Assembly: GCA_028717345.1 (NCBI GenBank)
Contig: JAQUNZ010000006.1
Span: 1 to 60,705, forward strand
Source of the DNA: Candidatus Methanoperedens sp.
Lineage (GTDB): Archaea; Halobacteriota; Methanosarcinia; Methanosarcinales; Methanoperedenaceae
Direction: 5' to 3'
DNA: 60,705 bases
Under the pieces are notes generated by a model that saw only the letters and a list, made by a program, of their open reading frames with translations, searched no databases and was not told the origin of the DNA. Position numbers and translations under genes: made by a program. Shown in pieces: positions 14,222 through 22,363 of the stretch (positions are counted from its first letter, which is position 1; every line of letters begins with the position of its first letter).

Positions 14222-15430
14222 ATGCTACAGCTGGTTAAGAAAATAGACTTTCGATTCCAGTGCAGCTCAACGGCGCTTGGCGTCGGTAACTTTGGAGAGA
14301 CCGGCGACAATGCGAACTACGATGTTTTCGATGGAGAGAGGTGGACCAACCAGTACGTGCTTGATGAGCAGTCAGTAGCTGAGATCGCAGGCATAGAACT
14401 GATAGGCCCAATCTCCCCTGCAGGAGAACGCGATAAGCTTGAGTATGTGCGCTTAAGGATCGACGGCGAAGAGTACAAGCATTGCAACTTCAACGAAATG
14501 ATGGCACCGCCATTCAGCGCGTATGAAGCGAACTCGAACCCATTCTTCGGCGGCGCAGTCCGCATCGGGGATAAGTACGAAGCCCTGCCGCATTCATTCT
14601 GCCACAACATCGGAGTACCGATGCTGCTCGGCGGAGACCCGACAGAGGCAGTCCCGAAAGTGGGTCCCGGAATGAAGATAAGCGTCGAGGTCGGAGCGCC
14701 AAAGGCGGCTGAAGGCGGCGCGGCAATAAGCAACGATTTCATAGTGAGGCTGTCGGTAGTCCAGTGCAGGACCACGGAGATGTTCAAGAAGCTCGGTGAG
14801 TTCTACGGCTGGCTCGGCGGCAACTCGATAAGCCAGGACTTCAAGTTCATGGATCTTGAAGAGAACGGCGACGTTGCGGAATACTCGGTCCAGAAGACCG
14901 TGGAAATGGCGGAGAACGGAGCGTTCACGCTGGACAACTGGACTGAATTATACGGCGGACTTGATGCAAGAAAGCCTTACATCTACCCGTATATCCGGTA
15001 TGCCAACAATGCGGCAGCCACGACTACAAATGAGGAGTATGTCTTCACGAAGACGGGCTCAAAAGTCCTGCACGATGAGCAGGAGCTTGACTGGAACTTC
15101 GGCAAAGGTGAAGCCCTCAAGCTACAGCATATAGGTGTCTCGCCTGCAGAACACCAGCGCTACACCAGGGTATACATCCAGGGCAGGGACAGCAACCCGT
15201 GGTCATGGACTCCGGACGGAGCGCACAACGAGTTCCCGATGCCTCTTGAGAGAACGAGCCCGCCATACCATTACAAGGGCCCGGCATCACTCGGGCGCGG
15301 CCTGATAGTATGGAATACCAAAGCCAACATCGGGATCAAGGACGACGGCACCTCAATACCTGCCTGGGCAGCCCCGCCAACCAGGGGAGCCACAGTAGCG
15401 GTATGGGGAAAGGAATACAAGTTTTATTAA
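14222..15430 (+). CDS. major capsid protein candidate, 402 aa
   Basis: Longest protein in the probable structural block, first after a strong TATA region, followed by small proteins in the same direction. Sequence is beta-rich with many Gly/Asn/Asp turns and Trp/Tyr (DGERWTNQYVLDEQSV, EYVRLRIDGEEYKHC, DFIVRLSVVQCRTTEMF, RYTRVYIQGRDSNPW). No signal peptide, no enzyme motif. Major capsid identity is an inference from position, length and composition only; a spike or sheath protein is equally possible. Confidence 0.5.
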   Translation: MLQLVKKIDFRFQCSSTALGVGNFGETGDNANYDVFDGERWTNQYVLDEQSVAEIAGIELIGPISPAGERDKLEYVRLRIDGEEYKHCNFNEMMAPPFSAYEANSNPFFGGAVRIGDKYEALPHSFCHNIGVPMLLGGDPTEAVPKVGPGMKISVEVGAPKAAEGGAAISNDFIVRLSVVQCRTTEMFKKLGEFYGWLGGNSISQDFKFMDLEENGDVAEYSVQKTVEMAENGAFTLDNWTELYGGLDARKPYIYPYIRYANNAAATTTNEEYVFTKTGSKVLHDEQELDWNFGKGEALKLQHIGVSPAEHQRYTRVYIQGRDSNPWSWTPDGAHNEFPMPLERTSPPYHYKGPASLGRGLIVWNTKANIGIKDDGTSIPAWAAPPTRGATVAVWGKEYKFY

Positions 15431-15445
15431 AGAGGTGAAAAGGAA

Positions 15446-15805
15446 ATGACACAAATCATATTCAGGGCGACCACTGCAACGACAGTAGCCGCAGGCGGGG
15501 TAATAACCACCAACGCAGTACAGTTACTTCCGAACTGGGCGCCGCCAATACAGTACGTAGGAACAACAGACCCATGGCACGCAATCTACATGAGTAACAC
15601 AACAATGGTAGACGGCAGCTGGGCTGCACCGAACGGCAAGAGATACCAGGCAAAGGTCCGGGCATATGGCAGAAAGAGTACCCTGCACTCAGGCAGGGAA
15701 TGCTTCGCCACGAACCGCAGGATCGAGAACCAGTACGGCTCAGTAAGACCGTCCGCGTTCTACGTGTTCACATACAGAGCCATCGGTGAAATCGCCAGAC
15801 CTTAA
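15446..15805 (+). CDS. small structural-type protein A, 119 aa
   Basis: Follows the capsid candidate by 15 nt with AGAGGTG upstream. Ends FTYRAIGEIARP, matching FRYVARGELVRP at the end of the 15876-16325 protein; both also share a START-like ITTN/IATTW N-terminus and a KVRAYGRK / LHARAYKG strand. I infer paralogs forming a virion component. Confidence 0.6.
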   Translation: MTQIIFRATTATTVAAGGVITTNAVQLLPNWAPPIQYVGTTDPWHAIYMSNTTMVDGSWAAPNGKRYQAKVRAYGRKSTLHSGRECFATNRRIENQYGSVRPSAFYVFTYRAIGEIARP

Positions 15806-15815
15806 CTAAAGACAG

Positions 15816-15851
15816 GAAGTATGCCGTAACCGGTATGCTTCTTATTTTTCA
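15816..15851 (+). terminator. hairpin plus T-rich tail
   Basis: GAAGTATGCCG (15816-15826) pairs with CGGTATGCTTC (15831-15841) through two G-U pairs, then TTATTTTTCATTTTTT. Lies between the two paralogous small structural genes, so it may set their relative expression. Confidence 0.6.
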
Positions 15852-15875
15852 TTTTTTATAAGTTAAGGTGACGAT

Positions 15876-16325
15876 ATGATAACAGGCGAAATAAACATCG
15901 CAACGACCTGGGCAGCGAGCACATCTTTTATTCCGTTCAGTGCAGGAATGCAGAACGCCCACGACCACAGATACGGAGGCGTAGCCAACCGGGGCATATT
16001 CGCGACCACCGCATTTGTACAGGGTGTATGGGAAGCACAAAAGTATGAAGAGGATTTCAAGAATTACCTGGGAAACTCAGCAGCATTAAGGCTCCACGCA
16101 CGCGCATATAAGGGCGGGATAGAAGAAATGAGTGGTATGGGCGGACCCTACGCGGATGCAGGCAACGCATTCTCACCGGGCACCATAATAAACGTTGAGA
16201 TCAGGAAACTCAAAGCCTTGAAATCAAGCCCGAACCGCAGCGGCATCCAGGTCAACAGGCGGCTCGTAAAAGGAAACAAGCTGGTATTCAGATACGTAGC
16301 TCGGGGCGAATTAGTAAGGCCCTGA
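15876..16325 (+). CDS. small structural-type protein B, 149 aa
   Basis: Paralog of the 119-aa protein by its conserved C-terminal strand and 'RAY-G' segment, with an extra middle region (EAQKYEEDFKNYLGNSAAL). Start ATG after AAGGTGACGAT. Probably a second copy type in the particle. Confidence 0.6.
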   Translation: MITGEINIATTWAASTSFIPFSAGMQNAHDHRYGGVANRGIFATTAFVQGVWEAQKYEEDFKNYLGNSAALRLHARAYKGGIEEMSGMGGPYADAGNAFSPGTIINVEIRKLKALKSSPNRSGIQVNRRLVKGNKLVFRYVARGELVRP

Positions 16326-16360
16326 GCGTACTTTTTTTTAGGTTTTAAGGAGGGAAAAAT

Positions 16361-16546
16361 ATGGGACTCCCAAAAGACCAGACCATTCTTGCAGTAGTAG
16401 CAATGATACTGATCGCGGGATTGACGGCAATATGGATACTTACAGGGCATAACAGCGTCTCACTAACCCTGGCAGTCAGTTCGATACTGATGGTAGCAGG
16501 ATATAATGTGGGATTCAAGAGAGGTAAAAGAGGAATAGTACCATGA
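16361..16546 (+). CDS. small membrane protein, 61 aa, two helices
   Basis: Strong AAGGAGGG ribosome site. Two hydrophobic spans (residues about 6-26, AVVAMILIAGLTAIWIL, and 31-48) and a basic C-terminus (GFKRGKRGIVP). Could be a membrane component of the virion or a holin-like protein; no family match. Ends in an ATGA overlap with the next gene. Confidence 0.55.
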   Translation: MGLPKDQTILAVVAMILIAGLTAIWILTGHNSVSLTLAVSSILMVAGYNVGFKRGKRGIVP

Positions 16547-16881
16547 ACACGATGGAACAGATAATGAACGACATGAGGAACAGGAACTCCAACGGCGCCA
16601 CACAGCAAGCGGCTCAAACGCGCCCGTGCGGATGTACTGCAGCAAGAGCAAAGACCAGGAGAACCGGGATAACAGTAAAAGTAATAGGCAGGCCACCGGG
16701 AACGCAGGCAGCTCGAGTAGTACGCCAGCAGCCGCAGCGACATGGGCCTCCAGGAGGATTCGCAAGGAGATTAGGCACACCGCCTGAGCTACAGGGCGGC
16801 AGAAGCGGCACCTTGATAAAAGTAGAGAGGAGAGCCGGGAATCTGATGGATGAGATAATGGCGGAGTTAAGGAAAAGGTAA
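16543..16881 (+). CDS. basic Arg/Gln-rich protein, 112 aa
   Basis: Coupled to the membrane protein (ATGA overlap). Low-complexity, rich in Arg, Gln, Gly and Pro (RPPGTQAARVVRQQPQR) with a CGC pair; the ends are helical (MEQIMNDMRNRN, LMDEIMAELRKR). May bind nucleic acid in the particle. Confidence 0.5.
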   Translation: MNTMEQIMNDMRNRNSNGATQQAAQTRPCGCTAARAKTRRTGITVKVIGRPPGTQAARVVRQQPQRHGPPGGFARRLGTPPELQGGRSGTLIKVERRAGNLMDEIMAELRKR

Positions 16882-16885
16882 CAAG

Positions 16886-16930
16886 CCCCATACTATTTTG
16901 TATGGGATATAGTGACTGTTCGCTATAAGT
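16886..16930. terminator. paired hairpins between convergent genes
   Basis: CCCATAC (16886-16892)/GTATGGG (16899-16905), then ATAGTGA/TCGCTAT a few nt on. They sit in the 53-bp gap between convergent genes, as expected of bidirectional terminators. Confidence 0.5.
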
Positions 16931-16934
16931 GTTC

Positions 16935-17490
16935 TCACGCACCTTCTATCAATAGTTTATCTATATTGCAGTTAGGCTTTAGTCTTCCGAACCACCCAAT
17001 CGTATGAAAATCTGGTGAGGCTATCCTCCTCAGTTCGCCATCAACATTCTCAAAAAGAAAACACATCCTAAATTTAAAGTGACCTATTTTATCTGTGAAG
17101 TCCAGCTTCATAACCAGTCTCTTAACAGCGTCTATATCTTTATAACCAGCAATCTCAAATGGTTTGAAGGGATATCTTTCTTGTATTTCATATCGACCGC
17201 TTCTAAGTTCAGGAACTCTCTCGACGATGTTATTGTTATTGTCAAGAATTTTCATAGACCATTTAAGGTTATAAGGTCTTTTATCTAACTGTATGAACCT
17301 TAGTGTTGTATTATCTTTGTCAAAGATTAAATTGAAGCGAGGTGCAAAATCAGACATATCCCTTGCTTTCGCCTCCTTCTTGTAATGATATGCTAGAATT
17401 GCTGATACTATGGCTATTAAAGTTGTAGCAATCTCTAACGTGTTTACACCAGCCTTTTGAATAGGTTCGTGGTTCTTTTGAAATGCTCAT
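16935..17490 (-). CDS. membrane-anchored hypothetical protein, apparent frameshift near N-terminus
   Basis: The clear frame runs from ATG 17357 (140 aa). The same frame continues upstream without a stop through a membrane helix (IATTLIAIVSAIL) to about 17480 but has no start codon. An ATG at 17490 preceded by GGTGAT starts one frame over; losing one base from the A-run at 17476-17479 (minus strand) would join them. So either a sequence/assembly error, a recent mutation, or frameshifting. The domain after the helix is beta-rich and unrecognised. Confidence 0.5.
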
Positions 17491-17567
17491 CCCATATCAC
17501 CTTTTCTATTTTGTTTCATTGTGCGTCCTCCCGTTGATGCCCCGCAATTCATTGCGAGGTCTCGTGA

Positions 17568-17798
17568 CTACTCTTTAATTATCCGGCTCAGCCACGCAGG
17601 TTTCTTAGATGAGAATGCAAAAAGATAGTAGTAGGCCAGTATCCAGTACAGAACAGCAAGGATAAGACCTATTATTGTATTGAGCACGACCATGTGTGGA
17701 TCTTTTTTATAATACACTGTCATTATAAAAGGGCTAGTTCCCATTATAAATAACAGGACTACCAATAACATATCGAACACAGATCTTGGTAGCTTCAT
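17568..17798 (-). CDS. two-helix membrane protein, 76 aa
   Basis: Two hydrophobic stretches (residues 8-28 and 37-57, VVLNTIIGLILAVLYWILAY) with a Lys/Asp loop between. Ends near a CGCAAT/ATTGCG hairpin (17543-17556). Located 8 nt downstream of the aminotransferase, so likely co-transcribed with the glycan genes. Not recognised. Confidence 0.55.
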   Translation of the reverse strand: MKLPRSVFDMLLVVLLFIMGTSPFIMTVYYKKDPHMVVLNTIIGLILAVLYWILAYYYLFAFSSKKPAWLSRIIKE

Positions 17799-17806
17799 AA
17801 CCTTCC

Positions 17807-18913
17807 TTACCTTTTCAGCACCTCAGCCAGCGCATCCATCACCCTCTGCGCATCATCAATCGACAGGTCGGGGTACATCGGCAGCGATATCGACTGGTAG
17901 AACACTTCCTTGCTCACCGATATGCCGTTGCAGTTATTAAGATAAAGCGGCTGCGAGGACAGGTCGAACGTGCCAATGGTGCACCCGATGCCGCGTTTTG
18001 CCAGCTCGGAAAGAACAGTATCGCGGTCATATTCAAAGCCCAGGCGCAGGGCATATCTCTGGTACGCGCTCACATGCCCTGGAAGCACTCTCTGCGACGA
18101 AACCTTCCCGGAAAGCTCACTCTCAACGAACTTATCATACAGCGCAGCGATAGCCAGACGCTTCTTATGCAGCTCAGGCATCTTCCGGAGCTGGACGCGC
18201 CCCATGGCAGCCTGCAAACTACTCAGGCGGTAATTATACCCGAGCCTGGTGAACCGGGGCAGGGGCTTTGAAGTTGTCTTCCCGAAGTCGCACAGGGAAT
18301 GAGCCAACTCAGCGATCTCCTCTTCATCAGTAACGAGCATCCCACCTTCACCGGTGCACAGGTTCTTGATAGCATAGAAGGAGTAGCACCCCACAGTACC
18401 AAAAGTACCAGCATGTTTATTATGAATATACGCAGGCATGGCACATGCAGCATCCTCGATGATATAAGCCTCGCGTTCGACGGAATAATCATATATCTCA
18501 ACCATATCAGCAGGGTTCCCGAAACAGTGTACCGGCATCAGCACATCGGGCTTGCGCGTCCGAATCTTCGAAACGTCAAGGTTCCAGGTATCAGGATGCA
18601 CATCCACGATCTCAGGCGAAGCGCCGCAGTACATCGGTGCATTGGCGGTCGCTGGGAAAGTATATGCAGGCACCACGACCTTCGATTTCTTCCCCACACC
18701 CAGAGCCAGGCACGCAAGATGCAGCGCAGTGGTACAATTTGAGGTAGCCACGGCATACTTTGCACCCACGAAAGCGGCGAACTCCTTCTCAAAGAGCTTC
18801 GTCTCTTCGCATGTCCCGGCCAGGCAGCCGGATTCGCACACGTTCTTGATAGCATCAAGTTCCTCTTGACCTATCGACGGTTTTGATAATGGGATTTGTT
18901 TAACGTCGCTCAT
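17807..18913 (-). CDS. DegT/DnrJ/EryC1/StrS-family sugar aminotransferase
   Basis: 368 aa, full length for the PLP-dependent family that transaminates nucleotide-linked keto-sugars. Visible are the N-terminal LSKPSIGQEELDAI motif, TSNCTTALHLA near the cofactor phosphate site, D154 in IIEDAACA, and the Schiff-base Lys183 in SFYAIKNLCTGEGG. The start overlaps the stop of 18910-19170. With the acetyltransferase and epimerases nearby it probably makes an N-acylated amino sugar for glycosylation. Confidence 0.9.
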   Translation of the reverse strand: MSDVKQIPLSKPSIGQEELDAIKNVCESGCLAGTCEETKLFEKEFAAFVGAKYAVATSNCTTALHLACLALGVGKKSKVVVPAYTFPATANAPMYCGASPEIVDVHPDTWNLDVSKIRTRKPDVLMPVHCFGNPADMVEIYDYSVEREAYIIEDAACAMPAYIHNKHAGTFGTVGCYSFYAIKNLCTGEGGMLVTDEEEIAELAHSLCDFGKTTSKPLPRFTRLGYNYRLSSLQAAMGRVQLRKMPELHKKRLAIAALYDKFVESELSGKVSSQRVLPGHVSAYQRYALRLGFEYDRDTVLSELAKRGIGCTIGTFDLSSQPLYLNNCNGISVSKEVFYQSISLPMYPDLSIDDAQRVMDALAEVLKR

Positions 18914-19170
18914 TTATTCTTCACCGCCTCAAGTTCATATGCACGCTTCCATATGCTTTGGAAGGGTACATCTTCAATAATAATACCACCCGCATTAGTA
19001 CTATGAGAAACGATTTTCCCAATATGGGGGGCTTTCATACTTTCATACTCTTTCGCAAGGTTCTTTGCGAAATCATCAAAATTCGGGGATATTGAAATCC
19101 TCTCCGCATTATTACCAGCCTCTTTGATAGTATACTTAACAAAGTATATCGGCAATGCGTTTGTTTCCAT
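18910..19170 (-). CDS. hypothetical protein, 86 aa
   Basis: Sits between acetyltransferase and aminotransferase, overlapping the latter by 4 nt. Composition suggests a mixed alpha/beta fold (IYFVKYTIKEAG, DDFAKNLAKEYESM). Not recognised; its place implies a helper of the sugar pathway or a substrate protein. Confidence 0.55.
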   Translation of the reverse strand: METNALPIYFVKYTIKEAGNNAERISISPNFDDFAKNLAKEYESMKAPHIGKIVSHSTNAGGIIIEDVPFQSIWKRAYELEAVKNK

Positions 19171-19662
19171 TTATTTCATCCTCTCTAAAATAACATCTTC
19201 ATCAATATGCCTGATAACCCGGGCAGGGCAGCCAACAGCAACAGAATAAGCAGGGATATCCTTCTTGACAAGAGACAGCGCGCCAACGATGCAGTGGTCA
19301 CCGATTGTCACGTCCTTAGCACCAGGTAGCACTACAGTATTACTCCCGATCTCGGTGCACCTGCCGATCTTCACATGATAGTGCTCCGCCTGTATTCTGC
19401 CTTCGGAGGCCCGGTACCAGGAAGTATCATGGTCGTATATAAGGCACCCGTTAGCTATCGAAACGTTATCATCAATAGTAACGTTAGGCCCTATGTACAC
19501 AAAAGCGCCTATCCAGCAGTTCTCACCAATCACAGCTTCCGGGGAGATCCAGGAAAGGGGATTGTACGGATTAGGAGGAAGCGGCTGATTGTACTTGTGC
19601 TGCTTTATCTTGTTAGTAGTAGCCTGTACAGCGACCTTGCGCATTCCGGCTTCTCTAGTCAA
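19171..19662 (-). CDS. hexapeptide-repeat sugar acetyltransferase (WbbJ-like)
   Basis: Left-handed beta-helix built of [LIV]-G-x4 repeats (IGENCWIGAFVYIGPNVTI, IGSNTVVLPGAKDVTIG), with the catalytic-type His in YDHDTSW and the usual AVGCPARVI end. Transfers an acetyl group to an amino sugar. Start is uncertain: TTG 19662 follows GGTGAT, GTG 19671 is possible, ATG 19644 has no ribosome site. Its start region overlaps the stop of the next upstream small gene. Confidence 0.85.
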   Translation of the reverse strand: MTREAGMRKVAVQATTNKIKQHKYNQPLPPNPYNPLSWISPEAVIGENCWIGAFVYIGPNVTIDDNVSIANGCLIYDHDTSWYRASEGRIQAEHYHVKIGRCTEIGSNTVVLPGAKDVTIGDHCIVGALSLVKKDIPAYSVAVGCPARVIRHIDEDVILERMK

Positions 19663-19813
19663 CAGTATCACCCCTTCTCTCCATCACCCTCTCAGCAACG
19701 CGGGATAAATCCCTCTTAGCCTGAGCTACAGTATTTATATCAGCCTCATCAAGGTCATTTTCATGCTTCGAAATATACTTGGCAAGGCGCAGCACACACG
19801 CAACATCAGACAT
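19655..19813 (-). CDS. small helical protein, 52 aa
   Basis: Starts ATG 19813, ends overlapping the acetyltransferase start. Entirely helix-forming and charged (RLAKYISKHENDLDEADI, AKRDLSRVAERVMERR). Unknown; similar in style to the 65-aa coiled coil next door. Confidence 0.5.
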   Translation of the reverse strand: MSDVACVLRLAKYISKHENDLDEADINTVAQAKRDLSRVAERVMERRGDTVD

Positions 19814-19815
19814 AT

Positions 19816-20013
19816 TCAGTGCCCTCTAACTTTAGCATATTCCTTCTTCATTGCAGCTATTCTTTTCTGCAGATATATCCAGTTAAACATATTATCCCGC
19901 GCCTTTTCAGGTTCAGTAATATACGTTTTAATATCTTCAAGCAGATCAGAAAGCTCCTTATCAAGTTTTTTAAGTAAGGAACACGCTTCAGAGCTTGTTA
20001 AGTGCTTTCTCAT
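19816..20013 (-). CDS. small coiled-coil protein, 65 aa
   Basis: Two helices (CSLLKKLDKELSDLLEDI and WIYLQKRIAAMKKEYAKV). Two nt separate it from both neighbours, showing it belongs to the glycan operon. Function unknown. Confidence 0.55.
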   Translation of the reverse strand: MRKHLTSSEACSLLKKLDKELSDLLEDIKTYITEPEKARDNMFNWIYLQKRIAAMKKEYAKVRGH

Positions 20014-20015
20014 AT

Positions 20016-20927
20016 TCAGTGCCCCGCGCCTTTAGACTCCCACCACACGACAGTATCAACAAGCCCATCCACGAATCGCCTGAACTCATATTCACCGAAC
20101 AAGCGCTTAAACTCTGTTAGATCCGCCTGGAACTCATTACGGTCCTCCTGCATGGGAGCATACTTTATCAATGGCTCGATATCAAGCACACGCGCGCACA
20201 TATTAACAACACAATTAACGCTGATATTATTACCACTGCCAAGGTTCGAAACAAAGCTGTACATCGGATGATCAACAGCCCTTCTCAGAATAGTAACAAC
20301 GTCATCCACATACACGAAATCGCGCGTCTGCTCACCGGTGCCGGTTATGGATATCTCCTCACCCTTGATAAGATTCTGGATAACGGTCGGGATAAGACCA
20401 TTTACCTGCCCGGGACCATAAACGTTAGTGAACCGGAATATCCCGTAGGTTAGGTCAAAGTTATTGGAATACGCATGGATAACCTTCTCAGAAGCAAGCT
20501 TAGTAGCGCCATAAAGAGTCAGGGGCATCGTGGGGTCAGACTCAGCAGCAGGCAACTTCACAGGATCACCATACACGCTACTTGCAGAGGTGTATATCAC
20601 ACGCTTTATCCTAGCTTTTCTGACAACTTCCATGATGCTTGCAGTACCAAGAATATTAGTGGCAATACACCCGCGATAATCCTTCTTACAGTGCTCTAAA
20701 TTCATCACTGCAAGATGGAACAGGACATCAACACCCTCAAGCACCTCGGAAAAAGTATGAATTTTACTAAGAACTTCACCAAACACAAGATCATCGGGGG
20801 AGAACGTAGATATATCAATATGCGGAAGGTCAAGTTCAATGACTTCATGACCAGCACCACGCAGAGCATTTACAAGTCTCGCACCAATAAAGCCTTTTGA
20901 GCCAACAACAGCTATTCTTTTAGTCAT
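20016..20927 (-). CDS. NAD-dependent epimerase/dehydratase (extended SDR)
   Basis: 303 aa. N-terminal Rossmann motif GSKGFIGARLV (GxxGxxG), catalytic Tyr-x3-Lys in LYGATKLASE preceded by TSASSVYG, and the extended-SDR C-terminal signature around QTRDFVYVDDVV. Such enzymes epimerise or dehydrate nucleotide sugars (GalE/GMD type). Overlaps the glycosyltransferase gene by 4 nt. Confidence 0.88.
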   Translation of the reverse strand: MTKRIAVVGSKGFIGARLVNALRGAGHEVIELDLPHIDISTFSPDDLVFGEVLSKIHTFSEVLEGVDVLFHLAVMNLEHCKKDYRGCIATNILGTASIMEVVRKARIKRVIYTSASSVYGDPVKLPAAESDPTMPLTLYGATKLASEKVIHAYSNNFDLTYGIFRFTNVYGPGQVNGLIPTVIQNLIKGEEISITGTGEQTRDFVYVDDVVTILRRAVDHPMYSFVSNLGSGNNISVNCVVNMCARVLDIEPLIKYAPMQEDRNEFQADLTEFKRLFGEYEFRRFVDGLVDTVVWWESKGAGH

Positions 20928-21859
20928 TTCAAGTACTCCTTAGAAACAAAGTGAATGAGCTGCTCCCACCGCTCCACAGCATTCTTAGCATCGTGCACGC
21001 GCACAACGTAATCATGCCCTTCCTTGCCGAGCTCGTACATCCTGTCAGGGTCTTCAATGAAGCTCTCGGTAATCTCAACGATATCCTCAGCAGACTTAAC
21101 ACTGATAAGAGGGGCGTCAGGATGCACAGTACCGCACCAGCCCGATACATAGCAGAACGTGGGCATGTGATAGAACATCCCCTCGATAGCGCTATTAGCA
21201 TAAGCGCCGATTGAGAGCTGGTCGTAGCATATGTGGCACTGCGACTTGATAGCCAGGGACTCAGCCCAGGACCTCTCCCGGATATTCACGAACTCGATTT
21301 TATCAGAGCCGTACTTATGACCCAGCTCATCCCACGCAGCCATTATAGCGCCTGAATGCCCGGCCTGTTGCTTCTGAGCCGTCCCGGAGAACACGAGCTT
21401 AAACGGGGCTTCGTACTCTTTTTTCTCTACAGGCCACTCATCGAAGTGGTACATATTCACAGTGGCAGCCATCGGGAACACGCGAGAGGCGATAGTAGGA
21501 TCATGGTATGCACCTGTCTTCATTATCTTCTCAAGCCCGCCTGTCATGTACGCCTGCGGATACGTGCGCGCGATAGTACCACCAGCACGGATAATACAAT
21601 TAGATGGATTTATCTTTGTATAAATAGACGCAGACTGGATGTTTTTAGTGAGAACCTCACCAAGAATAAAGAAGTCAGCCCACGCGCAGAAACTCTCGAC
21701 CTCATCAGGTGGCGGGTTAAACACATCCTCTTCATAGCCAAGATAAGTCCTGCGGAACGTGATAAGCCGCGCCTTATGACAGGTGTATTTATTCAGCGCC
21801 TTCGCCAGTGCGATCATCTGGCCGCCATTATCATAATCGCAGGCAAGAAGTATTTTCAT
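20924..21859 (-). CDS. glycosyltransferase, GT4/GT-B type
   Basis: 311 aa. Start MKILLACDYDNGGQMIALAKAL resembles the N-terminal acceptor domain of GT-B enzymes; the C-terminal half has FKLVFSGTAQKQQAG, a YDQLSIGAYANSAIEGMFY segment like the conserved EGxxxG/P-type donor-site loop, and a closing helix EERWEQLIHFV-like. Donor sugar unknown. Overlaps both neighbours by 4 nt within the glycan operon. Confidence 0.7.
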   Translation of the reverse strand: MKILLACDYDNGGQMIALAKALNKYTCHKARLITFRRTYLGYEEDVFNPPPDEVESFCAWADFFILGEVLTKNIQSASIYTKINPSNCIIRAGGTIARTYPQAYMTGGLEKIMKTGAYHDPTIASRVFPMAATVNMYHFDEWPVEKKEYEAPFKLVFSGTAQKQQAGHSGAIMAAWDELGHKYGSDKIEFVNIRERSWAESLAIKSQCHICYDQLSIGAYANSAIEGMFYHMPTFCYVSGWCGTVHPDAPLISVKSAEDIVEITESFIEDPDRMYELGKEGHDYVVRVHDAKNAVERWEQLIHFVSKEYLK

Positions 21860-22179
21860 ACGGAATCCCCTTTATTGCTTATATCAAGTTTCTCATCAAG
21901 CCCGGAAGCCCGGCATTTACACCCCGGGTCAGGAGAAAAGAATTTACTGAACATATCTTCAGTACTCGATAGAAGACTCATCTGTAAGTTCTTCTCACGG
22001 ATCTGCTGGCACTGCAGGATATCACCGGACCCGGCAGCACACAGCCCATGGTTATCGGTAAATTCCCTGCAATCCGCGCACACCTGTTTAATATATTTCT
22101 GAGCAGGCGAATCATTAAGAACTCTCTCACTCTCTTCACCCGTCTTACGTTTCTCACGTTTCTCACGCTTCTCACTCAT
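21856..22179 (-). CDS. Cys-rich hypothetical protein, 107 aa
   Basis: ATG 22179 with AAGGAGTGAT upstream. Very basic first 15 residues (SEKREKREKRKTGEE), then scattered cysteines (VCADC, GLC, LQC, GCKC) that could bind metal. Overlaps the zinc-ribbon gene upstream by 8 nt. Family unknown. Confidence 0.5.
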   Translation of the reverse strand: MSEKREKREKRKTGEESERVLNDSPAQKYIKQVCADCREFTDNHGLCAAGSGDILQCQQIREKNLQMSLLSSTEDMFSKFFSPDPGCKCRASGLDEKLDISNKGDSV

Positions 22180-22354
22180 TTGTATCACTCCTTTTTAAAA
22201 TATTATTTATATCAAAATCAACTGTAGAAATAAACCCGCTACCGCCGCACTCATCACAGCGCGCGTTAGTCTTCATGATATTGACCAGGTGCTCCCCTCG
22301 CCCGCAGTGCACGCAGTAATAAACCCCCTCATAAAGATTGGGTTCCCGACACAT
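22172..22354 (-). CDS. small zinc-ribbon protein, 60 aa
   Basis: Two CxxC knuckles (YCVHCGRG and RCDECGGSG) 19 residues apart, the classical zinc-ribbon arrangement. Possibly nucleic-acid or protein binding. Between an epimerase and the Cys-rich gene in one operon. Confidence 0.6.
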   Translation of the reverse strand: MCREPNLYEGVYYCVHCGRGEHLVNIMKTNARCDECGGSGFISTVDFDINNILKRSDTNE

Positions 22355-22363
22355 GGGAACCCC

